A stretch of 7,310 nt of DNA from Ruminococcaceae bacterium UBA5905 (lineage in GTDB: Bacteria > Bacillota > Clostridia > Oscillospirales > Acutalibacteraceae). Positions 1 through 5,940 of this stretch are shown here, in pieces; the first letter of the stretch is position 1; each line of letters starts with the position of its first letter. Location: the NCBI GenBank assembly GCA_002431285.1, contig DJEF01000032.1, positions 58,551-65,860 of the forward strand, given 5' to 3'. The notes beneath the pieces were generated by a model, which was not told the DNA's origin, ran no database searches, and was given only the letters and a program-made list of their open reading frames with translations. The translations under genes were made by a program, and so were the position numbers.

Positions 1-525
1 CCCCGCCAGCAGCTGCTGCACCGCCAGCCGGTCGGTGATCCGCTCCTCCGGGGAGTCGGTGGGCAGATCCCATTGTTCCCCCTCTCCCTCGTCGGCGGTG
101 AGGGAGACGGCGGGCAGTCCGGCGGTGACGGCCTGCGCCGCCAGCGTGGGTTCCACCCCCAGCACCGCCGCCAGCTCCTCCACCGTGGGTTCCCGCCCCT
201 GCTCCAGCAATAGCCTTTCCCGGGCGCGGGTGGCCCGTAGGGACAGCTCCCGCAGAGAGCGGCTCACCTTCACCGTGCCGCCCTCCCGGAACAGGCGGCG
301 CATCTCCCCCAGAATGACCGGCACCGCATAGGTGGAGAACTGCAATCCCCGTTCCGGTTCAAAGCCGTCCGCCGCTTTGATCAGTCCCAGACACCCGGCC
401 TGGTACAGATCGTCGTATTCGACGCCCCGACCGGTGAAGCGCCGGGCACAGGCGTGCACCAGCCCCAGGTTGCGGCAGATGAAACTGTCCCGTTCCGCCG
501 TGCCGGCCTGTGCGACCGGCATCAT
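1..525 (-). CDS. sigF: RNA polymerase sporulation sigma factor SigF (partial, C-terminus beyond window edge)
   Basis: Forespore-specific sigma factor of the sigma-70 family, the first compartment-specific sigma of sporulation and target of the anti-sigma SpoIIAB. The 175 visible residues cover region 2 (the stretch from YDDLYQAGCLGLIKAADGF at 37-55 to FSTYAVPVILGEMRR at 63-77), the conserved TVKVSRSLREL at 84-94 that opens region 3, and the rest of region 3. The region 4 -35-reading domain should lie left of position 1. I translated this frame by hand. The start is the ATG at 525-523, whose ATGA overlaps the spoIIAB stop by 4 bp; a second Met follows directly, and an AAAGGCGG ribosome site lies just upstream, so translational coupling is likely. 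Gene order AA-AB-sigma separates it from the close relative SigG. The N-terminus is about 22 residues shorter than B. subtilis SigF, judged from memory. Confidence 0.93.
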   Translation of the reverse strand, partial: MMPVAQAGTAERDSFICRNLGLVHACARRFTGRGVEYDDLYQAGCLGLIKAADGFEPERGLQFSTYAVPVILGEMRRLFREGGTVKVSRSLRELSLRATRARERLLLEQGREPTVEELAAVLGVEPTLAAQAVTAGLPAVSLTADEGEGEQWDLPTDSPEERITDRLAVQQLLAG

Positions 526-965
526 GCGCCGCCTTTCACCCGGAGGGCTATGTACTTTTCCATGGTGACGGTGGTGCCCTTGCCGGGAGCGGAGCGCACC
601 CGCAGCTTGTCCGTGAAGCTCTGCATCACCGAAAAGCCCAGTCCGGAGCGCTCCTCGCCGCCGGTGGTATACAGCGGCTCCATGGCCTGCTCCACATCCG
701 GGATGCCGCAGCCCTTGTCCCGCACCCGCACCCAGACGCAGCCGTTATCGTACAGCTTGACGGTCAGGGTGATGGTGCCGAGCCGATCGGGATAGGCGTG
801 GACGATGGCATTGGTGACGGCCTCGGATACGGCGGTGCGCAGGTCCGCCAGCTCGTCCACCGCCGGGTCCAGCTGCGCCGCAAAGGCTGCCACCGCCGCC
901 CGGGCAAAGCCCTCGTTGGCGGAGCGGCTGAGGAAGGTCAGCCGCATTTCATTGACCGATTTCAT
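522..965 (-). CDS. spoIIAB: Anti-sigma F factor / serine kinase SpoIIAB
   Basis: GHKL-fold protein that holds sigma-F inactive and phosphorylates SpoIIAA with ATP. At 147 aa it matches the family size. It shows the N-box SEAVTNAIVHAY (47-58, with E48 and N52 as expected catalytic/Mg residues), the G1 box DKGCGIPD (83-90), and the TTGGEERSGLGFSVMQSF lid/G2 segment (100-117). The whole chain resembles B. subtilis SpoIIAB, including FARAAVAAFAAQLDP near the start. The ATG at 965 is chosen because AAAGGAGGA lies 7-8 nt upstream. It overlaps the end of spoIIAA by 17 bp; a second Met at residue 7 would remove the overlap but has no better ribosome site. It is the middle gene of spoIIAA-spoIIAB-sigF and its stop overlaps the sigF start. 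Confidence 0.97.
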   Translation of the reverse strand: MKSVNEMRLTFLSRSANEGFARAAVAAFAAQLDPAVDELADLRTAVSEAVTNAIVHAYPDRLGTITLTVKLYDNGCVWVRVRDKGCGIPDVEQAMEPLYTTGGEERSGLGFSVMQSFTDKLRVRSAPGKGTTVTMEKYIALRVKGGA

Positions 966-1290
966 CGCGATCTCCTCCTTTTGGTTGTTCCCAGATGGGC
1001 AGCTTGTCCAGTCCCGCCAGGCGGATCATCCGCTCCAGTCGGGGGCTGGCGCCGATGACCGTTACCGTGCCGCCCAGAGAGCGCAGCAGCCGATACCGTC
1101 CCATGATCAGTCCCACGCCGGAGCTGTCCATAAAGGTCAGCCCGGAGAAATCCAGCACCAGCTGCCCGGCGCGGTATCGGAGCACCGCCTCGTCGATGGC
1201 CTCCCGGATCTCTCCCGCGCCGTGGTGATCCAGTTCCCCCACCAGCCGGGCGGTAACGAGTCCTGTCCGGTGGCTCAATTCTACCTGCAT
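949..1290 (-). CDS. spoIIAA: Anti-sigma F factor antagonist SpoIIAA (STAS domain)
   Basis: Single-domain STAS protein of 113 aa that, when dephosphorylated by SpoIIE, binds SpoIIAB and frees sigma-F. Visible hallmarks are GELDHHGAGEIR (18-29) and LTFMDSSGVGLIMGRY (51-66). S56, the first Ser after MD, corresponds to the phosphorylated Ser58 of B. subtilis SpoIIAA. LGGTVTVIGASPRLERMIRLAGL follows as in the family. A GGAAAGGATG ribosome site precedes the ATG at 1290. It heads the spoIIA operon and lies only 30 nt downstream of the terminator that closes the ispDF operon, leaving almost no room for a separate promoter. In known spore formers this operon is driven by sigma-H with Spo0A; I could not see a convincing sigma-H site here. 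Confidence 0.97.
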   Translation of the reverse strand: MQVELSHRTGLVTARLVGELDHHGAGEIREAIDEAVLRYRAGQLVLDFSGLTFMDSSGVGLIMGRYRLLRSLGGTVTVIGASPRLERMIRLAGLDKLPIWEQPKGGDRDEIGQ

Positions 1291-1320
1291 TGTCTGTCAT
1301 CCTTTCCTGTCGATCGGAGC

Positions 1321-1363
1321 AAAAATAAAAAAGCCTCTACCCGTATAGGATAGAGACTTTTTT
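1321..1363 (-). terminator. Rho-independent terminator after ispDF
   Basis: On the minus strand a 16-bp stem (arms 1363-1348 and 1342-1327, loop TATAC) ends in TTTTTT followed by ATTTTT. Two positions of the stem (1350/1340 and 1356/1334) pair as G-U only in the minus-strand RNA and are C-A mismatches in plus-strand RNA. The hairpin is therefore built for the minus direction, closing the asnS-asnA-ispDF transcript before spoIIAA. Confidence 0.9.
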
Positions 1364-1436
1364 CCGATTTTGCACGAAAATCCCGCCGTCGTTATCGCAC
1401 TTTCTTTGTCGGAACGGGGCGGTTTCCGCCGGGCGC

Positions 1437-2606
1437 TTACACCGGGCGGATCAGACACACCGCATGGGCGGCGATGCCCTCCAGTGTGCCGGTGAAGCCC
1501 AGCCCCTCCTCGGTGGTGGCCTTCACGCTCACCGCCGCCACGGGCAGCCCGCAGGCTGCCGCCAGCCGCTCCCGCATGGCGGGAATGTGGGGCTTGAGCT
1601 TCGGCTGCTGCGCCAGCACGGTGGCGTCGATATTCACCGGGGCATAGCCTGCCTGCCGCAGCCGTTCGATGACCCGGATGAGCAGCGCCACGCTGTCCGC
1701 GCCGGCATAGGCCGGGTCGGTGTCGGGGAACAGCCCGCCGATATCTCCCAGTGCCGCCGCTCCCAGCAGGGCATCCATCACCGCATGGGTCAGCACATCC
1801 GCGTCGGAATGTCCCAGCAGCCCCCGGTCGAAGGGAACGGTCACGCCCCCTAAGATCAGCGGACGTCCCTCCACCAGCCGGTGGACGTCGTACCCGTGTC
1901 CGATGCGCATGGTCTCCCGCGCTCCTTTCCGCTGCTGCAAAATGGCCTGCGCCAGCGGCACATCCGCCGGGGCGGTCAGCTTCAGATTCGTTTCCTCGCC
2001 CGGAATGAGCCGCACCGGCTGTCCCGCCGCCTCCACGAGCTGGCAGTCGTCGGTGTATTCCCGTCCGGCGGCTTTTGCCGCCGCCAGCGCCCGGACATAC
2101 ATCTGCCGGTCGAATACCTGGGGGGTCTGCACCCGCCACAGGCCCTCCCGGTCCACCGTCGCGGTGACGGTCCCGGCCGCGTCGGCCCGTTTGAGGGTAT
2201 CCCGCACCGGCACGGCCGCGGCGGCCGCCCCGGTTTCCCGGGCTGCCGCGACGACGGCATCCACCAGCGCCGCCGAGACCAGCGGTCGCGCGCCGTCGTG
2301 GATGCCTACGAGGGTCGTTTCCGGCGGCAGCACCGCCAGACCCCGCGCCACCGATTGCTGGCGGCTGGAGCCGCCCTCCGTCACCGCCAGCAGCTTATGG
2401 ATGGCGTGCTCCTGCCCGAAGGCGGCAAAGCGCTCCCGATCCTCCGGTCGAGCGATCAGCACGATGCCGTCCACCGTCGCGGCGCTCTCCAGCGCCCGCA
2501 GGGTGTGCAGCAGCGCCGGTTCTCCGTCGAGGGAGAGTGTCTGCTTGGGACAGCCCATTCGGGTGGAATCGCCCGCCGCCGCCACCAGCATCACCGTATA
2601 CGCCAT
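1437..2606 (-). CDS. ispDF: Bifunctional IspD/IspF (MEP cytidylyltransferase / MEcPP synthase)
   Basis: A single 389-codon frame carries two consecutive enzymes of the MEP isoprenoid pathway. Residues 1-232 are IspD (MEP + CTP to CDP-ME): the nucleotide loop [14 protein letters not shown] (9-22), GGSSRQQSV (78-86), HDGARPLV (103-110), DTLKR (136-140), TPQ (161-163), YTDD (184-187) and NLKLT (207-211). Residues 233-389 are IspF (CDP-ME-2P to MEcPP): GHGYDVH with metal ligands D240 and H242, [10 protein letters not shown] with H274, then FPDTDP and [12 protein letters not shown]. The start at 2606 is preferred over a longer in-frame start at 2726 because GGAGGA lies 6 nt upstream and the longer form would overlap asnA. 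It begins 14 nt after the asnA stop, so it is co-transcribed. Fused IspDF is well known in alpha- and epsilonproteobacteria; separate genes are usual in Firmicutes. The intermediate IspE step is not encoded here. Confidence 0.95.
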   Translation of the reverse strand: MAYTVMLVAAAGDSTRMGCPKQTLSLDGEPALLHTLRALESAATVDGIVLIARPEDRERFAAFGQEHAIHKLLAVTEGGSSRQQSVARGLAVLPPETTLVGIHDGARPLVSAALVDAVVAAARETGAAAAAVPVRDTLKRADAAGTVTATVDREGLWRVQTPQVFDRQMYVRALAAAKAAGREYTDDCQLVEAAGQPVRLIPGEETNLKLTAPADVPLAQAILQQRKGARETMRIGHGYDVHRLVEGRPLILGGVTVPFDRGLLGHSDADVLTHAVMDALLGAAALGDIGGLFPDTDPAYAGADSVALLIRVIERLRQAGYAPVNIDATVLAQQPKLKPHIPAMRERLAAACGLPVAAVSVKATTEEGLGFTGTLEGIAAHAVCLIRPV

Positions 2607-2620
2607 GGCGTTTCCTCCGT

Positions 2621-3631
2621 TCACAGCAGCGGGATCCCGTGCTTTTGGCATTCCGCCGCCATATCCTCCGGCCAGACCGATACCTGCACCTCGCCGATGT
2701 GGGCTTTCTCCAGCATCAGCATACACAGGCGGCTCTGGCCGATGCCCCCGCCGATGGTCAGCGGCAGGGTGTCCTCCAGAATGCCCCGGTGATAGGCGTA
2801 GCGCATCCGGTCCTCCGCGCCGGCGAGCTTCAGTTGCCGCCGCAGGCTCTCCGCGTCCACCCGCACGCCCATGGAGCTGACCTCCAGCGCCTGACCCAGC
2901 GTTTCGTCCCAGAACAGCAGATCGCCGTTCAAACGCCAGTCGTCATAGTCCGGCGCCCGGCCGTCGTGGGGCTTGCCGTCCGCCAGCGCCCCGCCGATCT
3001 GCATGAGGAATACCGTGTGATGCTCCCGGGTGATGGCGTTTTCTCGCTCTTTTGGGGTCAGCGTCGGGTACCGATCCGCCAGTTCCTGGGTGGTGAGGAA
3101 ATAGACCTCCTCGCTCAGCTCGGCGGTGAGCAGCGGATATTTCTGCTGCAACAGCTTGTTGGTGTCCACCACCGCCTTGACAATCCGCCGCACCGTGTGC
3201 TGCAAATAGTCCACCGTGCGCTGCTCCCGGGTGATGACCTTTTCCCAGTCCCACTGATCTACAAAGATGGAGTGGGTGTTGTCCATATCGTCGTCCCGGC
3301 GGATGGCGTTCATATCCGTATACAGTCCCTCGCCGGGCTGAAAGCCGTAGCGCCCCAACGCCACCCGCTTCCATTTTGCCAGGGACTGCACCACCTCGGC
3401 GTGGGCCTCGTCCAGCTCCTTGACGGTGAAATCCACCTTCCGCTCCACGCCGTTGAGATCGTCGTTGATGCCGTTGCCGCCCAGCACCAGCACCGGGGCG
3501 GTCACCCGCTCCAGGTGCAGATTCTGCGCCAGCAGCACCTGAAAGGTATCCTTGATCACTTTGATGGCCTGCTGGGTCTGACGCAGCCCCAGCTTCGGAT
3601 CATACTCGGGGAAAAATTGACACGCACGCAT
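2621..3631 (-). CDS. asnA: Aspartate-ammonia ligase (ammonia-dependent asparagine synthetase A)
   Basis: Cytosolic enzyme making asparagine from aspartate, ammonia and ATP, related to class II aminoacyl-tRNA synthetases. At 336 aa it is close to the 330-aa E. coli AsnA. Conserved blocks run the whole length: SLAKWKR (83-89), [12 protein letters not shown] (100-111), VDQWDWEKV (124-132), the GRAPDYDDW segment (224-232), LNGDLLFW (234-241), SSMGVRVDA (252-260) and the ATP-site [10 protein letters not shown] (293-302). The ATG at 3631 has AAGGAG about 9 nt upstream. It lies 37 nt behind asnS with no terminator between, under the Asn T-box. Pairing the enzyme that makes asparagine with the one that charges it fits a single response to low Asn-tRNA. 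Confidence 0.97.
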   Translation of the reverse strand: MRACQFFPEYDPKLGLRQTQQAIKVIKDTFQVLLAQNLHLERVTAPVLVLGGNGINDDLNGVERKVDFTVKELDEAHAEVVQSLAKWKRVALGRYGFQPGEGLYTDMNAIRRDDDMDNTHSIFVDQWDWEKVITREQRTVDYLQHTVRRIVKAVVDTNKLLQQKYPLLTAELSEEVYFLTTQELADRYPTLTPKERENAITREHHTVFLMQIGGALADGKPHDGRAPDYDDWRLNGDLLFWDETLGQALEVSSMGVRVDAESLRRQLKLAGAEDRMRYAYHRGILEDTLPLTIGGGIGQSRLCMLMLEKAHIGEVQVSVWPEDMAAECQKHGIPLL

Positions 3632-3668
3632 AGCTGCAACTCCTTACCTTTCCTTACACGATAGCCGT

Positions 3669-5039
3669 TCAGCGGATGCTGCCCACGGTGCGGGGGAACA
3701 GCTGCACATCCCGGATGTTGGACACCCCGGTCACATACATAATGATTCGCTCAAAGCCCAGCCCGAACCCGGAATGGGGCACCGAGCCGAACCGCCGCAG
3801 ATCCAGATAATCCCGATAGTCGTCCAGATTCATATGCCGCTCCTGCATGGCTGCCAGCAGCTTGTCCAGATCGGCCTCCCGCTCGGAGCAGCCGATGATC
3901 TCGCCCACCCCCGGCACCAGCAGATCGGTGGCGGCCACCGTTTTGCCGTCGGGGTTTTGCTTCATGTAGAAGGATTTGATATCCTTGGGATAGTTGGTGA
4001 CGAATACCGGCTTTTTGAACACCTGCTCGGTGATATACCGCTCGTGCTCCGTCTGCAGGTCGCAGCCCCAATAGACCGGGTATTTGAAGTCCGCGTCCGC
4101 TTTTTCCAGAATGGCGATGGCGTCGGTATAATCCAGCACCTGGAAGTCGTGGTCGGTGACGCTCTGGAGCTTTTCCCGCAGACCCGGCTCAAAGAATTTG
4201 TCGAAGAACGCCAGCTCCTCCGGGCATTTGTCCATCACATCCCGGATGATGTATTTGATCATCTCCTCGGCGATCTCGATGATGTCCGGCAGCTCCGCAA
4301 AGGCCACCTCCGGCTCCACGTGCCAGAATTCCGCCACGTGCCGGGGGGTGTTGCTGTTCTCCGCCCGGAAAGAGGGGCCGAAGGTGTAGATCTTCCCCAG
4401 CGCCATGGCGGCCATTTCGCCCTCCAGCTGGCCGGACACGCTCAGTCCCGCCCGCCGGCCGAAAAAGTCGGCGGCGTAGTATTCCTCGGCGCTCTTGTAC
4501 TGATCGGAATAGCCGATGGTGGTCACCTTGAACATTTCGCCCGCGCCCTCGCAGTCGCTGGCGGTGATCAGCGGGGTGTTCACATACACATAGCCCCGCT
4601 CCTGAAAATACCGGTGGATGGCCGCCGCCATCACCGACCGCACCCGGAAGATGGCGTTGAACATATTGGTGCGCACCCGCAGATGGGGGATGGTGCGGAG
4701 GAATTCCACCGTGTGGCGTTTCTTCTGCAGCGGGTATTCGCCGGGGCAGACGCCCAGCACGGTGATCTGCGCCGCGTTGACCTCTACGCCGTTGCGCTCG
4801 CTGGCGATCAGCTCGCCCTCCACCTTCAGGCTGGTGCCGATGGGCATGAAAGCACTTACATCGCCCAGCTTTTCCTTATCCAGCACGATTTGCAGGTGCT
4901 TGAGGGAGGTGCCGTCGTTCATCTCCAGAAAGGCGACGTTCTTCGAGTCCCGGGAGGTGCGCACCCAGCCGCAGACCGTGACGGTCTGCCCGATATACGC
5001 CGGGTCGGTGAACAGAATACGAATGTCCGTGTGTTTCAT
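3669..5039 (-). CDS. asnS: Asparaginyl-tRNA synthetase
   Basis: Class IIb synthetase that attaches Asn to tRNA-Asn. At 456 aa it is near the bacterial norm (E. coli 466). An N-terminal OB-fold anticodon-binding domain (about 18-100, VTVCGWVRTSRDSKNVAFLEMNDG) is followed by the hinge and catalytic core. Motif 2 is FRAENSNTPRHVAEFW (224-239), and motif 3 is the SGFGLGFERIIMYVTG segment (423-438) with its conserved Arg. The SNTPRHVAEFWHVEPE block and lack of a GAD insertion favour AsnRS over AspRS. AAAGGAGAG precedes the ATG at 5039. First gene of the T-box operon asnS-asnA-ispDF. Having both AsnS and AsnA implies direct charging of tRNA-Asn, though an additional transamidation route elsewhere in the genome cannot be excluded. 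Confidence 0.97.
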   Translation of the reverse strand: MKHTDIRILFTDPAYIGQTVTVCGWVRTSRDSKNVAFLEMNDGTSLKHLQIVLDKEKLGDVSAFMPIGTSLKVEGELIASERNGVEVNAAQITVLGVCPGEYPLQKKRHTVEFLRTIPHLRVRTNMFNAIFRVRSVMAAAIHRYFQERGYVYVNTPLITASDCEGAGEMFKVTTIGYSDQYKSAEEYYAADFFGRRAGLSVSGQLEGEMAAMALGKIYTFGPSFRAENSNTPRHVAEFWHVEPEVAFAELPDIIEIAEEMIKYIIRDVMDKCPEELAFFDKFFEPGLREKLQSVTDHDFQVLDYTDAIAILEKADADFKYPVYWGCDLQTEHERYITEQVFKKPVFVTNYPKDIKSFYMKQNPDGKTVAATDLLVPGVGEIIGCSEREADLDKLLAAMQERHMNLDDYRDYLDLRRFGSVPHSGFGLGFERIIMYVTGVSNIRDVQLFPRTVGSIR

Positions 5040-5085
5040 AGTACAACTCTCCTTTATTCCTGTGCAAAGATGTGCAAAATAAAAT

Positions 5086-5126
5086 AAAAAAAGCCGCCCG
5101 TCCTACTGTGAATAGGACGAACAGCT
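5086..5126 (-). terminator. T-box regulatory terminator
   Basis: Minus-strand hairpin with AGCTGTTCGTCCTA pairing with TAGGACGGGCGGCT across the loop TTCACAG (several G-U pairs in the lower half), followed by seven T. Its 5' arm contains CGTCCTA, which is also the 3' side of the T-box antiterminator, so the two folds exclude each other. Read-through into asnS is expected only when uncharged tRNA-Asn stabilises the antiterminator. Confidence 0.92.
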
Positions 5127-5149
5127 CGACTGCCCGTGGTGCCACCTAC
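5112..5149 (-). promoter_or_regulatory. T-box antiterminator element
   Basis: Canonical two-helix antiterminator: helix A1 GTAGG (5149-5145) with CCTAT (5116-5112), the seven-base bulge TGGCACC (5144-5138) that receives the tRNA acceptor end, and helix A2 ACG (5137-5135) with CGT (5119-5117). It shares bases 5119-5112 with the terminator 5' arm. Confidence 0.9.
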
Positions 5150-5370
5150 ATTGCCGGGATCTTTGATCGCTCCGGCCGCTCCGCCTCTGACAAGGCTTTG
5201 CCCTTTAACGCAGGGTGTACGGCGCACCTACTGCCCCGCAAGGGGGTTCGGCTTGCGGCTCGGGAGTGTTATTCCCGCAGCGGTCTGTCGCCGGGCTCTC
5301 ACCCTCCCCGGCTCGCTATGGACGCTGTGCGGCGGTACTTCTCTCCGTCAAGGCCTGTTTTCTGTTTTCG

Positions 5371-5399
5371 AGGATACCACATTTCCGGCGGCTTGTCAA
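5371..5399 (-). promoter_or_regulatory. Sigma-A type promoter of the asnS T-box operon
   Basis: Perfect -35 TTGACA (5399-5394), 17-bp spacer, -10 TATCCT (5376-5371) with TGG directly before it (extended -10). Predicted start is near 5364, just ahead of T-box stem I. It lies 66 bp after the stop of the XRE gene; no clear terminator separates them, so some read-through from the regulator is possible. Confidence 0.88.
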
Positions 5400-5465
5400 C
5401 CGGCAAATGCAAGGTTTTTTTCGCGCCCGCCCCGTCTGCCCCTATTGTGCGCCGTCCGAGGCGGT

Positions 5466-5816
5466 TTATGCGCTCGGCTCCGCCGGGCCGCCCAGGGAGT
5501 GCAGATAGGTGGATAGCAGTCCCAGCGCCGTGCGCTTTTCCCGGGGTGAGCACTGCGCCAGCTCCCGCAGCAGCGCCTCCTCCTGCGCCGCCAGCGCCGC
5601 GTCCTCCTCCAAAAGCACGTCGTTGGGGGTGACCCCCAGCGCCCGGCAGATGCGCAGCGCCGTTTCCACCCGCATATTGACGCTCCCCCGCTCGATGTCG
5701 GCATAGGTGCGGTCGGATAGCCCGGCCCGCTCCGCCACCTCCGCCTGGGTCAGCCCCAGCGCCTTGCGCTGCGCCAGCAGACGGTTTCCGATTTTATACC
5801 AGTCACACGTTCCCAT
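5466..5816 (-). CDS. XRE/Cro-CI family transcriptional regulator
   Basis: 116-aa DNA-binding protein. Residues 8-66 form a standard HTH_3 domain (IGNRLLAQRKALGLTQAEVAERAGLSDRTYADIERGSVNM...LRICRALGVTPNDVLL), with helix 2 in TQAEVAERAG and the recognition helix around LSDRTYADIERG. Residues 71-107 (ALAAQEEALLRELAQCSPREKRTALGLLSTYLHSL) look helical and may be the dimer or ligand part; no known sensor domain is recognised. The ATG at 5816 has AGGAGG 5-6 nt upstream. It is divergent from the collagen-like gene, the two starts being 124 bp apart, with palindromic elements in the shared promoters. Autoregulation and control of that gene are the natural inference. Its true target and signal are not visible. 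It could instead be a lone chromosomal regulator acting elsewhere. Confidence 0.92.
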   Translation of the reverse strand: MGTCDWYKIGNRLLAQRKALGLTQAEVAERAGLSDRTYADIERGSVNMRVETALRICRALGVTPNDVLLEEDAALAAQEEALLRELAQCSPREKRTALGLLSTYLHSLGGPAEPSA

Positions 5817-5823
5817 ACGGTCC

Positions 5824-5845
5824 TCCTATAATAGAGCATATAGGA
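5824..5845 (-). promoter_or_regulatory. Inverted repeat over the regulator's ribosome site
   Basis: TCCTATA and TATAGGA arms of 7 bp separated by 8 bases. In the regulator's mRNA the 3' arm covers part of the AGGAGG ribosome site, so the hairpin could hide it. The same TATAGGA sequence also belongs to the neighbouring operator-like element, so this may be a DNA site instead. Confidence 0.45.
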
Positions 5846-5860
5846 ATTATACTTCCTGTT
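5839..5860. promoter_or_regulatory. Operator-like palindrome O1
   Basis: TATAGGAA-N6-TTCCTGTT; the inner AGGAA-N6-TTCCT (5842-5857) is a perfect inverted repeat. It lies just outside the -35 of the plus-strand promoter and inside the regulator's 5' leader. The same 22-bp layout recurs at O2 (18 of 22 bases identical), 56 bp away centre to centre. Likely binding site of the adjacent XRE protein, by inference. Confidence 0.65.
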
Positions 5861-5865
5861 TTCTC

Positions 5866-5894
5866 TTGACAAATAGGAAGTATAAATGTAGAAT
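5866..5894 (+). promoter_or_regulatory. Promoter of the collagen-like gene
   Basis: -35 TTGACA (5866-5871), 17-bp spacer, -10 TAGAAT (5889-5894). Start expected near 5901, giving a leader of about 40 nt. A half-site AGGAAGTATA (5876-5885) lies in the spacer, and O2 covers the start point. The -10 shares bases 5893-5894 with the opposing promoter's -10. Confidence 0.85.
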
Positions 5895-5921
5895 TATAGG
5901 AAGAATGGTTCCTGTTATCAA
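5893..5921 (-). promoter_or_regulatory. Promoter of the XRE regulator
   Basis: -35 TTGATA (5921-5916), 17-bp spacer, perfect -10 TATAAT (5898-5893). Start expected near 5886, a leader of about 70 nt before the ATG at 5816. Operator-like O2 fills the spacer almost exactly, so bound repressor would block it. Confidence 0.82.
5895..5916. promoter_or_regulatory. Operator-like palindrome O2
   Basis: Second copy of TATAGGAA-N6-TTCCTGTT, inner inverted repeat AGGAA-N6-TTCCT at 5898-5913. It sits in the spacer of the regulator's promoter and over the start point of the collagen-like gene, so one bound dimer could shut both. Confidence 0.68.
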
Positions 5922-5927
5922 CAAAAG

Positions 5928-5932
5928 AGGAG
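5928..5932 (+). promoter_or_regulatory. Ribosome site deciding the collagen-like start
   Basis: AGGAG within AAAAGAGGAGAG. It lies 8 nt before the ATG at 5941 but only 2 nt before an in-frame ATG at 5935, so 5941 is taken as the start. Confidence 0.8.
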
Positions 5933-5940
5933 AGATGGGT

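Larger units (their letters stand above)
5086..5364 (-). promoter_or_regulatory. T-box leader, asparagine specificity
   Basis: tRNA-sensing leader upstream of asnS. Stem I: ACGGAG with CTCCCG, and CCGC...CAGCG with CGCTGCGG, enclose a specifier loop AGAAGTA / GAATAACA. The AAC triplet at 5270-5268 is the Asn specifier, and GGGTGAGAGCC nearby matches the usual distal part of stem I. A 7-bp hairpin CCGCAAG/CTTGCGG (5258-5236), a GCAG-GGTG/CACC-CTGC stem (5234-5210) and a GCCGG...GATCAAAGATC...CCGGC stem just before the T-box follow as stems II/III. The T-box core AGGTGGCACC is at 5147-5138; its TGGC pairs with the GCCA end of tRNA-Asn (discriminator G). Specifier, discriminator and downstream genes agree. 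The left limit is the end of the terminator; the right limit is the predicted transcription start. Confidence 0.95.

Noticed and set aside
2544..2606. N-terminal half of ispDF as a MocA/molybdopterin cytidylyltransferase
   Set aside because: Only the nucleotide loop is MocA-like; [19 protein letters not shown] and NLK-T are IspD signatures, and IspF is fused in frame.
2607..2726. Longer ispDF start at 2726
   Set aside because: It would add 40 non-conserved residues inside the asnA 3' end; the ATG at 2606 has a good ribosome site and gives a normal IspD N-terminus.
1720..2880. Plus-strand open frames over ispDF and asnA (1720-2880, 1881-2792, 2537-3664)
   Set aside because: Low-complexity Arg/Pro/Ser/His-rich shadow translations of strongly conserved minus-strand enzymes.
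3774..5087. Plus-strand open frame of 437 codons over asnS
   Set aside because: Shadow of the clearly conserved AsnS on the minus strand; no ribosome site or recognisable domain.
5846..5871. Second minus-strand promoter TTGTCA-N15-TATAAT for the regulator
   Set aside because: The -10 (5851-5846) is perfect but the 15-bp spacing is too short; the TTGATA-17-TATAAT pair at 5921-5893 is much better. It could still be a weak secondary start.
5935..5940. Alternative ATG at 5935 for the collagen-like gene
   Set aside because: Only 2 nt from the AGGAG ribosome site; 5941 has the normal 8-nt spacing.
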